In this document: positions 51,640 to 58,957 of the stretch, piece after piece
How positions within the stretch are numbered: position 1 is the stretch's first letter
Layout: each line of letters starts with the position of its first letter
Origin: an uncultured Eubacteriales bacterium
GTDB lineage: Bacteria; Bacillota; Clostridia; Oscillospirales; Oscillospiraceae
Reading direction: 5' to 3'
NCBI GenBank assembly: GCA_959602365.1
Contig: CAUGSS010000008.1
Location: 1-64,000, forward strand
Length of the DNA stretch: 64,000 bases
Made by a program: the position numbers and the translations under genes
The notes under the pieces: model-generated
The model's input: the letters and a program-made list of their open reading frames with translations, nothing else
Database searches by the model: none
Told to the model about the DNA's origin: nothing

Positions 51640-53355
51640 ATGACGCGAAGACTGGCGCAAAAGTGCATATCCTTTCTGCTCCTGCTGGCCCTGGCGGCGG
51701 CGGCCCTGGCCCCCGCCGCCCTGGCGGCGGAAGACCCGGTGGACGACTTCGCCGCCGCCCTGGGCAGCTTCCAGGAGGAGATCACGGTGCCGGTGCGGGA
51801 TTTTGAGGCCCTGATGAAGGAGACCTTCACCCGCTATCCGGATCTCTACTTCTATTACGGCGGCTGCACCTATCTCTCCGTCCCCGACGGACTGGAGCTG
51901 ACGGTCAGCTATCAGAACACCCAGGTGCCCCGGGAGCAGGTGCAGGTGGTGCGCTCCGACGACGAGCTGATGGCGGTGATGGGGCTGGCCCTGGCGGACA
52001 AGGAGAACGGCTTCTATGCGGCCTTTGCGCCGGGTTACGCCCCCGGGGAGGAGCAGGTCGCCGCTGTGGTGGACCGGCTCAACCAGGACTACTATCTGCT
52101 GTGGATGGGGCTGTACCGCTACTCCTACTCCGGCATGGAGAACCAGAGCTGGGATGTGCGCTGGTATGAGTTCACCCTGAACTACTGGCAGGACGTGGGC
52201 GCCGACACCCTGACCCAGTGGCGGGACGGCACCGAGCAGGCCCTGCTCCAGCTCAGCGCAACGCTGTTTGCCCAGGATATGCCGGACTATCAGAAGGTGC
52301 TGCTGATCCACGACTATCTGGTGGACAGCTGCCGCTATGACATCGCCGACCTGGATGTGATGGACTGGGAGAACCACATCGCATACGGGGCGCTGGTGGA
52401 GGGTTCCTGCGTCTGCCAGGGCTACGCCGAGGCCGCCCGGCTGCTGATGGATGCGGCGGGGGTGGAGAGCGTCTGCGTCACCGGCACCGCCGGGGGGGAG
52501 GACCACATGTGGAACGCCGTCCAGCTGGACGGACAGTGGTATATGATGGATCCCACCTGGGACGATCCGATCACCAGTGACGGCAGCGACGTCAAGCTCT
52601 ATGATTATTTTCTCATCACCTCCGCCCAGCTGGCGGAGGACCACCAGTGGGACACGGCGGCTTTCCCCGAATGCACCGCCACCGACCTGAACTATGAGAC
52701 GGTGCGGCAGCTGGTGGAGGGGGACAGCACGGAGTACACCGGTTACAGCACCGATCTGGTGCGCACCCAGGCCATTGAGCGGGCCGAGCTGGAGGCCATC
52801 CTGGCCCAGGCAGAGCCCGGGGACACCGCCCAGCCCCAGGACGCTGCGGAGCCGGAGGACACGGCGGAGCCCGCCGATGTCACCGAGCCCCAGGACACCG
52901 GGGAGCCTGAGGATGCCGCTGAGCCCGACAATACGACGGAGCCCGGCGATACCGCTGAGCCTGACAATACGACGGAGCCTGGCGATACCGCCGAACCCGA
53001 CGATACGACGGAACCCGGGGATACCGCCGAACCCGACGATACAGCGGAGCCGGACGACACCGCGGAACCGGACAACAGCACCGAGCCGGGCAATACCGCC
53101 GGGCCGGAGGATGAGCCGGAGGACCAGGTGGACCTGCAGCTGGTCATTCCCCTCCGGGAGGAGGGGGAGCGGCGGCCGGTGAGCCTGTCCGGCTGGCTGA
53201 TCGCCGCCCTGATTGTGGCGGCGGTGGCGGCAGGCCTGTCTGCCCTGGTGTTCCACTGTGTCTCCGCCAGCCGGGTGGCAAATGCCCGGGAGCGGCGGGA
53301 GGAGCAGCGGAAGCGCCGGCTGGCCAGCGGCAAAATCCGGCGGCGGGAGCGCTGA
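51640..53355 (+). CDS. Exported transglutaminase-like protein with acidic repeats and C-terminal anchor (571 aa)
   Basis: Signal peptide at about residues 1-30. The transglutaminase-like core has the triad C259 (CVCQGYAEA), H289 (GGEDHMWNAVQ) and D304 (MMDPTWDD). Residues about 390-490 are Glu/Pro/Asp/Thr repeats such as AEPDNTTEPGDT. A membrane span SGWLIAALIVAAVAAGLSALVF and a strongly basic tail end the protein. The enzyme therefore works outside, held on a long spacer. Family members cut, cross-link or only bind peptides. ATG at 51640 chosen because AAGGAG lies 10 bp before it; GTG at 51631 is too close. Confidence 0.88.
   Translation: MTRRLAQKCISFLLLLALAAAALAPAALAAEDPVDDFAAALGSFQEEITVPVRDFEALMKETFTRYPDLYFYYGGCTYLSVPDGLELTVSYQNTQVPREQVQVVRSDDELMAVMGLALADKENGFYAAFAPGYAPGEEQVAAVVDRLNQDYYLLWMGLYRYSYSGMENQSWDVRWYEFTLNYWQDVGADTLTQWRDGTEQALLQLSATLFAQDMPDYQKVLLIHDYLVDSCRYDIADLDVMDWENHIAYGALVEGSCVCQGYAEAARLLMDAAGVESVCVTGTAGGEDHMWNAVQLDGQWYMMDPTWDDPITSDGSDVKLYDYFLITSAQLAEDHQWDTAAFPECTATDLNYETVRQLVEGDSTEYTGYSTDLVRTQAIERAELEAILAQAEPGDTAQPQDAAEPEDTAEPADVTEPQDTGEPEDAAEPDNTTEPGDTAEPDNTTEPGDTAEPDDTTEPGDTAEPDDTAEPDDTAEPDNSTEPGNTAGPEDEPEDQVDLQLVIPLREEGERRPVSLSGWLIAALIVAAVAAGLSALVFHCVSASRVANARERREEQRKRRLASGKIRRRER
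52825..53105. repeat. Coding repeats for Glu-Pro-Asp-Thr spacer
   Basis: Units such as GAGCCCGACAATACGACG and GAGCCTGGCGATACCGC alternate with a period of 18-36 bp and encode (T/A)EPDNTTEPGDT. Several adjacent units are almost identical, which favours slippage and length variation between strains. Confidence 0.75.
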
Positions 53356-53375
53356 GGCCGATCTCCACAAAAAAG

Positions 53376-53418
53376 AAAGCTGGGGCTGTTGCGGCAGTTG
53401 CAACAGCCCCAGCTTTTT
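53376..53418 (+). terminator. Terminator of the VWA/tubulin-like operon
   Basis: AAAGCTGGGGCTGTTG (53376-53391) pairs with CAACAGCCCCAGCTTT (53401-53416), followed by more T. It is 20 bp after the last stop codon. Confidence 0.9.
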
Positions 53419-53503
53419 GTCCTCCTGAGTGCCGGCGAAGGAGTTTTTTCCGGCCTTTGTCCCTGGGGAGCAGATGCTTCGCCCCCTTGGGGCTCGGCAT
53501 GAC
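53419..53503 (-). repeat. Dispersed palindromic repeat, long form, copy 3
   Basis: Inverted relative to 18158: from GTCCTCCTGAGTGCCGGCG through TTTTTTCCGGCCTTTGTCCC to CCTTGGGGCTCGGCATGAC. It touches the operon terminator. Confidence 0.75.
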
Positions 53504-53550
53504 AACATCCCGCTGGTTGGCGGCAGGCCCGGTTTTTTGCACGGGGAGGT

Positions 53551-54123
53551 TCACGCCTCCGGGGGCGTGATGAACACCCGGCGGCGGTAGATCTCCTCGG
53601 GGAGCTGGAGGGCGTAGAGGGCGTCCAGGGCCTGGGCGGCCTGGCGCTCCCGGTGCTCCACCGGGCCGGGGGTCCAGAGATGGACCAGGTAATGAACCCG
53701 GAAAATGGTGTTTTCAAAGGGGCAGGGCACGAAACCCGCCCGCTGGTAAAAGGCAATGCGCCGACGGCGCAGATGGTTGACTTCGGCGGGCAGGTCCGCC
53801 TCCTCGGCCTCTACCTCGGCCAGCAGCCCCTGGGGGTACTCGTTTTTCAGCAGGGCCAGACAGGCGGTGCCGGCGCCGCCGCCCCGGTGCTCCATGGCCA
53901 GGTAATCCAGCAGCACAAAGGGCACTGCCGGGTGGCGCAGCACAAAGGCATAGCCCGCCCGGGCCCCGTCGGCCATCAGGTGCCAGCCCACCTCCAGCCC
54001 GGACTCCATCAGGGCACGGATGTGGTCCCGCTTTTTGCGCTCGTCAGCGGGAAAATCCCGCTCCATGGCCGGATAGACCAGGTCCAGCTCTTCCGGCGGC
54101 ATATATTCCAAATGGTATTCCAT
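53551..54123 (-). CDS. GNAT family N-acetyltransferase (190 aa)
   Basis: The acetyl-CoA-binding region is seen in VLLDYLAMEHRGGGAGTACL, split as VLLDYLAMEHR and GGGAGTACL, followed by YQRAGFVP. Substrate unknown. AAAGGAG precedes the ATG at 54123, which lies 5 bp after the stop of the GNAT gene upstream, so the two form a pair. Confidence 0.85.
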   Translation of the reverse strand: MEYHLEYMPPEELDLVYPAMERDFPADERKKRDHIRALMESGLEVGWHLMADGARAGYAFVLRHPAVPFVLLDYLAMEHRGGGAGTACLALLKNEYPQGLLAEVEAEEADLPAEVNHLRRRRIAFYQRAGFVPCPFENTIFRVHYLVHLWTPGPVEHRERQAAQALDALYALQLPEEIYRRRVFITPPEA

Positions 54124-54128
54124 GGGTG

Positions 54129-54671
54129 TCAGGCTCCTTTCGTCGTCTCGCCCCGGGGCGTGGTGTAGATCAGGGTCACTTGCCGGCGGTCCCGGATTCC
54201 CTCCTCCTCCCACCAGTCCAACGCCTGCTCAAATCCGGCGGCGGCGTGGGCGGCCCGGCTGGCGGTGTTGGACTTATAGGTGTTGGAGATCAGCTCCACC
54301 GGCCCCAGCTCCGCCTCCAGGGCCTGGGGGGTCCGGCGCAGCACCTCCGCCCCGAACCCCTGGCGGCGGCTGTCCGGCCGGGTCTCCAGGGCCTCTGCAA
54401 AGAAGCGGTTTTTCCCCTCCATCGGGTACAGCCGCAGGCTGCTGCGGTAGCCGCTCTCGTCGGCCAGCAGGGCCAGGATGCCCCCTTCGGCCCAGAAGGG
54501 ACCCCGCATATACTCCAGATAGGAGCTCTCATAGCGCTCCAGCGCCTGCTCCGGGCTCAAATCCGGATACCACTCCGGGGCATTCTCCCGGGAGGACTGG
54601 CGGAAAACAGCCAGAAAGGCCGCCTCGTCCAGCGCCTCCGGGCTGTGCAGCAGCTTCAGTGTCAGTCCCAT
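54129..54671 (-). CDS. GNAT family N-acetyltransferase (180 aa)
   Basis: Typical GNAT strand-loop-helix: AEALETRPDSRRQGFGAEVLRR holds the R-x2-GxG/A loop, and ISNTYKSNTASRAAHAAAGF the final Asn-containing helix. Substrate unknown. ATG at 54671 has a GGGAGGGG site; a GTG six codons upstream overlaps it. First gene of a two-gene acetyltransferase unit. Confidence 0.85.
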   Translation of the reverse strand: MGLTLKLLHSPEALDEAAFLAVFRQSSRENAPEWYPDLSPEQALERYESSYLEYMRGPFWAEGGILALLADESGYRSSLRLYPMEGKNRFFAEALETRPDSRRQGFGAEVLRRTPQALEAELGPVELISNTYKSNTASRAAHAAAGFEQALDWWEEEGIRDRRQVTLIYTTPRGETTKGA

Positions 54672-54823
54672 CCCGGCCCCTCCCGTCACATGTACTTGCA
54701 GATCATTATAGCATTGGGTCGCCCGGTTTGCAACCGGAGATGAGGAATGGAAAAGGCAGGAAAAAGCCTGAAATGGGGAAAAACGGAGTAAAACCGGACG
54801 AAAAAGGCGGAAAAAGGGAAAAC

Positions 54824-54851
54824 GGCCGGCGGCCTGTTCAGGCCGCCGGCC
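54824..54851 (-). terminator. Terminator after the 61-aa membrane gene
   Basis: GGCCGGCGGCCT pairs with AGGCCGCCGGCC around GTTC. On the minus strand GTTTTCCCTTTTT follows. Confidence 0.75.
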
Positions 54852-54900
54852 AAAGCCGGGCGCGGGGGGGGGTGGAAGGCGGCGGGGCCCGACCGCCGGG

Positions 54901-55086
54901 TCAAAAGGCGGTGGCCAGCAGCAGCGCCAGCAGTCCGCCGGACAGGCAGGCTGCCGCCCCGGCCAGACGGCCCCAGCAGGGCTTGCCGTTTTTGATCACG
55001 TCTGCCGCTCCGTCCACGATCAGGGCCAGGGCGAGGAAAAAGGCGGCGGCAATGAGAGCCGCAAGGAACAGCGGGATATAGGGCAT
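54901..55086 (-). CDS. Small membrane protein, two spans (61 aa)
   Basis: MPYIPLFLAALIAAAFFLALAL and LAGAAACLSGGLLALLLA are two hydrophobic helices joined by a short hydrophilic loop VDGAADVIKNGKPCWG. AGAGATG-like site before the ATG. No family recognised. It follows the 153-residue membrane protein by 49 bp on the same strand. Confidence 0.6.
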   Translation of the reverse strand: MPYIPLFLAALIAAAFFLALALIVDGAADVIKNGKPCWGRLAGAAACLSGGLLALLLATAF

Positions 55087-55135
55087 GGCGTTTGCATCTC
55101 TTTTCTGGTCAAAACCGGCCGGGGCTGGGCGCGGG

Positions 55136-55597
55136 CTATTCTGAGTGCTCCGGGGTCAGGCCCTGTTCCGGTGCCGCGGGGCGTGTCCGCCGCCGCTGCA
55201 ACACGCACCACAGGGCCAGTCCGGCGGTGGAGAGCAGCACGAAGGCGGCGCACAGCGCAAACCGATGCCCCGGCGCCGGGTCATCGGAAAAGCCCAGCTC
55301 CAGCATGGTGCGCCGATAACCCACTAAACGGAACAGGCTCAGAATCAGGTGGCATGAGACCGACGTCAGCAGCGCCGCCGCGGCCACTTGCCAGCGCCGC
55401 CGTCCCCCGGGGCGGGGGCAGAGCAGGTAGAGCATCCCCAGAGCCAGCAGGTATTCCCCCAGGCACAGCAGCCCCAGGGCAGGCTGGCTCTCCGACGGGT
55501 AGAGGTGGTACTTCTCACCCATGGGGAGGATCAGCAGGGCGAAACAGAGCAGACAGAGCAATTCCGTAATCAGATAGGGCAGGCGACGGGGTTTCAT
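55136..55597 (-). CDS. Membrane protein of unknown function, four spans (153 aa)
   Basis: Four hydrophobic segments: LITELLCLLCFALLILPMG, ALGLLCLGEYLLALGMLYLL, WQVAAAALLTSVSCHLILSLF and FALCAAFVLLSTAGLALWCVL, with Arg-rich connecting loops. GGAGGG lies before the ATG. No family recognised; probably co-transcribed with the 61-residue protein downstream. Confidence 0.7.
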   Translation of the reverse strand: MKPRRLPYLITELLCLLCFALLILPMGEKYHLYPSESQPALGLLCLGEYLLALGMLYLLCPRPGGRRRWQVAAAALLTSVSCHLILSLFRLVGYRRTMLELGFSDDPAPGHRFALCAAFVLLSTAGLALWCVLQRRRTRPAAPEQGLTPEHSE

Positions 55598-55766
55598 GGA
55601 TCATCCCTCCCTTCCGGGCCGTCAAAACGGAGGACGCTGCTTGGCGCCCATTGTGCGGCAGGCATGTGGATCGAGGAGACCTGTTCCTTGGGATAGGGGC
55701 GAGCACCCCTTCCCGAATCCGTACCGGATATCCTTTCCTTTTACATGAAATGGAATTTCTAATTTT

Positions 55767-55795
55767 AAGTTACAATACTCCGGCCAATATGTCAA
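55767..55795 (-). promoter_or_regulatory. Candidate promoter of the 55136-55597 gene
   Basis: Minus strand: perfect TTGACA (55790-55795), 17 bp, weak TAACTT (55767-55772). It would leave a long untranslated leader of about 165 nt. Confidence 0.4.
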
Positions 55796-55914
55796 TTTGA
55801 AAACGGCGCGTCCGCCGAAGTTTGTGCCCAATCGGGGAAAGCGGGGCGGGCAATGGAGTGGGGCGGCCGGCATCGGGCGGGGCGGCCCGCCGGCGTACCT
55901 TTTTGCGCCCCGGC

Positions 55915-55943
55915 TTGCAAAACGACGGCAACAGAAGTATAAT
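55915..55943 (+). promoter_or_regulatory. asnS promoter
   Basis: TTGCAA (55915-55920), 17 bp, perfect TATAAT (55938-55943), about 45 bp before the start codon. Confidence 0.75.
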
Positions 55944-55988
55944 AACCTCATATTTGGGAAACTGAACAGAGACAAGGGGGAATTTCCT

Positions 55989-57383
55989 TTGCAGCGCACG
56001 ACGATTGCAACCATTTACGCCAACTCCCAGGCCATGGGGGGACAGCAGCTGACGGTGGCGGGCTGGGTCCGCTCCCTGCGGGACATGAAGACCTTCGGCT
56101 TCATCACCCTGAATGACGGCAGCTGCTTCAACAACCTCCAGGTGGTCATGGACCGCAATACCCTGGAAAACTACGACGACATCTCCCGGCAGAACGTGGG
56201 GGCCGCCCTGATCGTCCGGGGGGAGCTGGTGCTCACCCCCCAGGCCAAGCAGCCCTTTGAGCTGAAGGCCGCCTCCATCGCCGTGGAGGGCCCCTCCGCC
56301 CCGGACTATCCCCTCCAGAAGAAGCGCCACAGCGTGGAGTTTCTGCGCACGGTGCAGCATCTGCGCCCCCGCACCAACCTGTTTTCCGCCGTGTTCCGGG
56401 TGCGCAGCGTGGCGGCCTACGCCATCCACAAGTTCTTCCAGGAGCGGGGCTTCGTCTATGTCCACACCCCCATCATCACCGCCTCCGACTGTGAGGGGGC
56501 CGGGGAGATGTTCCGGGTGACCACCCTGGACCTGGAGAATGTGCCCCGGGGCGAGGACGGCAGTGTGGACTACAGCCAGGACTTCTTCGGCAAGGCGGCC
56601 AACCTGACCGTCTCCGGCCAGCTCCAGGGCGAGAACTTCGCCATGGCCTTCGGCAGCATCTACACCTTCGGCCCCACCTTCCGGGCGGAGAACTCCAACA
56701 CCCAGCGCCACGCCGCCGAGTTCTGGATGATCGAGCCGGAGATCGCCTTCGCCGACCTGAAGGATGACATGGACCTGGCGGAGGACATGATCAAGTATAT
56801 CATCCGCTACGTCATGGAGCACTGCCCCGACGAGATGAACTTCTTCAACTCCTTTGTGGACAAGGGCCTCAAGGAGCGGCTGGAGCATGTGGCCTCCTCC
56901 GACTTCGGCCGGGTGAGCTACACCGAGGCCATTGACATCCTCCAGAAGTCGGGCCACAAGTTCGACTATCCCGTCTCCTGGGGCTGCGACCTGCAGACCG
57001 AGCACGAGCGCTTCCTCACCGAGCAGCACTTCAAGCGCCCGGTGTTCGTCACCGACTACCCCAAGGAGATCAAGGCCTTCTATATGCGCCTCAACGACGA
57101 CGGCAAGACCGTGGCCGCGGCGGACTGCCTGGTGCCCGGCATCGGGGAGATCATCGGCGGTTCCCAGCGTGAGGAGCGGCTGGACATCCTGGAGGCCCGC
57201 ATCCAGGAGCTGGGCATGGATCCGGAGACCTACAAGTACTACTGCGACCTGCGCCGTTACGGCGGCTGCCGCCACGCCGGCTTCGGCCTGGGCTTCGAGC
57301 GGATGGTCATGTACCTGACCGGCGTGTCCAACATCCGCGACGTGCTGCCCCATCCCCGCACGGTGGGCAACGCAGAGTTCTGA
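55989..57383 (+). CDS. asnS: Asparaginyl-tRNA synthetase (464 aa)
   Basis: Charges tRNA-Asn. The N-terminal OB-fold anticodon domain (VAGWVRSLRDMKTFGFITLND) is followed by the class II core with motif 2 FRAENSNTQRHAAEFWMIEPE and motif 3 GFGLGFERMVMYLTG (the first written in two halves: FRAENSNTQRH, AAEFWMIEPE). The start is TTG at 55989, after AAGGGGG; this gives 464 residues, the family norm. A longer upstream frame has no site. Monocistronic with a hairpin downstream. Confidence 0.95.
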   Translation: MQRTTIATIYANSQAMGGQQLTVAGWVRSLRDMKTFGFITLNDGSCFNNLQVVMDRNTLENYDDISRQNVGAALIVRGELVLTPQAKQPFELKAASIAVEGPSAPDYPLQKKRHSVEFLRTVQHLRPRTNLFSAVFRVRSVAAYAIHKFFQERGFVYVHTPIITASDCEGAGEMFRVTTLDLENVPRGEDGSVDYSQDFFGKAANLTVSGQLQGENFAMAFGSIYTFGPTFRAENSNTQRHAAEFWMIEPEIAFADLKDDMDLAEDMIKYIIRYVMEHCPDEMNFFNSFVDKGLKERLEHVASSDFGRVSYTEAIDILQKSGHKFDYPVSWGCDLQTEHERFLTEQHFKRPVFVTDYPKEIKAFYMRLNDDGKTVAAADCLVPGIGEIIGGSQREERLDILEARIQELGMDPETYKYYCDLRRYGGCRHAGFGLGFERMVMYLTGVSNIRDVLPHPRTVGNAEF

Positions 57384-57457
57384 CAGAGCACAGGCCCCGC
57401 AAACCCACATGATTCGCACACGGTTGGGAATGTGGCGTTTTAATCGCAAATCTCATT

Positions 57458-57506
57458 TGGCCAGGCGGGCCGCCCATGATAGAGGCTAGTCCGCCTGGCC
57501 ATTTAC
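57458..57506 (+). terminator. Hairpin after asnS
   Basis: TGGCCAGGCGG (57458-57468) pairs with CCGCCTGGCCA (57491-57501) across a 22-nt loop, followed by TTTACTT. A weaker terminator shape than others here. Confidence 0.5.
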
Positions 57507-57568
57507 TTACCTGAAATGTACAATCGGCTAGTCTGTTTGGCCCACAATCAAGGAAAGAGAGCAGGCAT

Positions 57569-58744
57569 ATGGATGAATTAAAATCTCGCGAAGCGCTCGC
57601 GCGCTCCTTGGATGACCTCAGATGCAACCTGATTCCCGTCGAGGACTGCCCTGATTTGAAGGAATATACCAGACTTCCGTTGGAAAAAATTTCTTCAATG
57701 GGCGCTGCGTTTGCCTCCCTGGCGGCGCTGGTACAAAACGTCCCCTCAGCTTCTGGTACGCAAAGCGTATTGTATAGCACAACGATTCCGGCCGGGTGCC
57801 ATTTAGGGATGGCACGGGATCAAAGCGGAACCTTAGGTATGATTTTCAATGAGAATAATCACCTGGTTGGTATGGCCAGATTTCACCCTGTCGAGGGCGT
57901 GGCGTCGCAAGTCCCCTTTGACCCCTTTACCGTGTGCATGGCAGCATCGTTGATGGCAATCAGTCAAAAATTAGACGCCATTCTGGAAACCCAGGCGGAA
58001 ATTTTAGACTTCCTGCGTCAGAAGAAAAAAGCGGACTTGCAGGGAGACTTAAAGATTTTGACAGAGGTGCTCAACAGCTATCAGTTCAACTGGAACAACG
58101 AACATTATCGCATGCCGGCACTGGTACAGGTCCAGCGGATCAAACGCGCTTCCGAGCAGAGTATTCTGCTCAGCCGGAGCCAGATCCAGCGGGCCATTCA
58201 GAAGCGAGGCCTGCTGACGGGGGACAAAGAACATAGAGAACGCCTGAGAGAACTCGCAGATTTGTTTGGCGACTATCAACTGGCAGTATATCTTTATAGC
58301 TTCTCTGCCTTCTTAGAGGTACTCCTATTAGAAAATTTCAATGCCTCCTATATTGACAGTGTCCTGGCATATGTGGAATCCCTCTCATTGGAGTATCGAG
58401 AGCTTTATACGGAAAGTTATGACCGGCTGATGCAATCCGCATCTTCTTCCGTGCAGGCCCAGCTGAGAGGTGGATTGGCTGCATTAACTGGAACCGCCGG
58501 AGAGATGGTCGCAAAAATCCCCATAATCAGCCGGTCTCAGATTGATGAAACCTTGATTGATACTGGACGCCGAATGGGAAAGGCCGCAAAACAGAAAACA
58601 ACCAAAGCCATGGAACCCTTCATTGCAAGGGCTGACAGCCGTGTGCGGCCTTTCTTGGATCAACTAAAGAAAATAAAGCGAATTTACAATGAAAATCTAG
58701 ACCTACTGGTAGACGGTGAAAATCTCTACCTCCGTCTGGAGTAA
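57569..58744 (+). CDS. Orphan protein of unknown function, lower GC (391 aa)
   Basis: I do not recognise the family. The centre shows helices with Gln/Leu/Lys heptads (SQKLDAILETQAEILDFLRQ) that suggest a coiled coil. Two weakly hydrophobic stretches, DPFTVCMAASLMAIS and VYLYSFSAFLEVLLLE, are too short or polar for sure membrane spans. The gene is visibly AT-richer than its neighbours asnS and htpG and uses rarer codons such as ATA, TTA and AGA, which points to recent acquisition. AAGGAAAG precedes the ATG. It stands alone between two housekeeping genes, as cargo or defence genes often do, but no such function is shown. Confidence 0.75.
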   Translation: MDELKSREALARSLDDLRCNLIPVEDCPDLKEYTRLPLEKISSMGAAFASLAALVQNVPSASGTQSVLYSTTIPAGCHLGMARDQSGTLGMIFNENNHLVGMARFHPVEGVASQVPFDPFTVCMAASLMAISQKLDAILETQAEILDFLRQKKKADLQGDLKILTEVLNSYQFNWNNEHYRMPALVQVQRIKRASEQSILLSRSQIQRAIQKRGLLTGDKEHRERLRELADLFGDYQLAVYLYSFSAFLEVLLLENFNASYIDSVLAYVESLSLEYRELYTESYDRLMQSASSSVQAQLRGGLAALTGTAGEMVAKIPIISRSQIDETLIDTGRRMGKAAKQKTTKAMEPFIARADSRVRPFLDQLKKIKRIYNENLDLLVDGENLYLRLE

Positions 58745-58850
58745 GATATATGTGTTCAGAGCAGGCGCAACACAGCGATAATATGAGCTACTGCCTCGAG
58801 AGCTACCGGCTGAAGCACCCGGCCAAAATGTAACTTTTTTGTGAAGGGCC

Positions 58851-58878
58851 TTGCATTTCCTGGCGGGACGGCTATAAT
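58851..58878 (+). promoter_or_regulatory. htpG promoter
   Basis: TTGCAT (58851-58856), 16 bp, perfect TATAAT (58873-58878). The CIRCE operator begins 5 bp later, over the transcription start. Confidence 0.75.
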
Positions 58879-58882
58879 AGTG

Positions 58883-58909
58883 TTAGCACTCAGAATAAAT
58901 GAGTGCTAA
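58883..58909 (+). promoter_or_regulatory. CIRCE operator (HrcA binding site) of htpG
   Basis: TTAGCACTC (58883-58891), 9-nt spacer, GAGTGCTAA (58901-58909): a perfect CIRCE inverted repeat. HrcA bound here would repress htpG until heat shock or protein damage titrates GroEL. Confidence 0.95.
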
Positions 58910-58957
58910 CACTTTCTCTTTGTAAACTTTTATTTTATCATACAGGAGGCCGTTTTT

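Larger units (their letters stand above)
55598..55988. other. 391-bp divergent region before asnS
   Basis: No gene. It holds a candidate minus-strand promoter (55767-55795), a GC-rich middle and the asnS promoter (55915-55943). Confidence 0.6.

Noticed and set aside
39100..53355. The cluster as a type VII secretion, conjugation or integrated prophage system
   Set aside because: No FtsK/EssC ATPase with intact Walker A, WXG100 protein, relaxase, integrase or structural phage gene is present.
55598..55988. A T-box or other riboswitch before asnS
   Set aside because: The predicted leader is about 40 nt, too short, with no T-box core.
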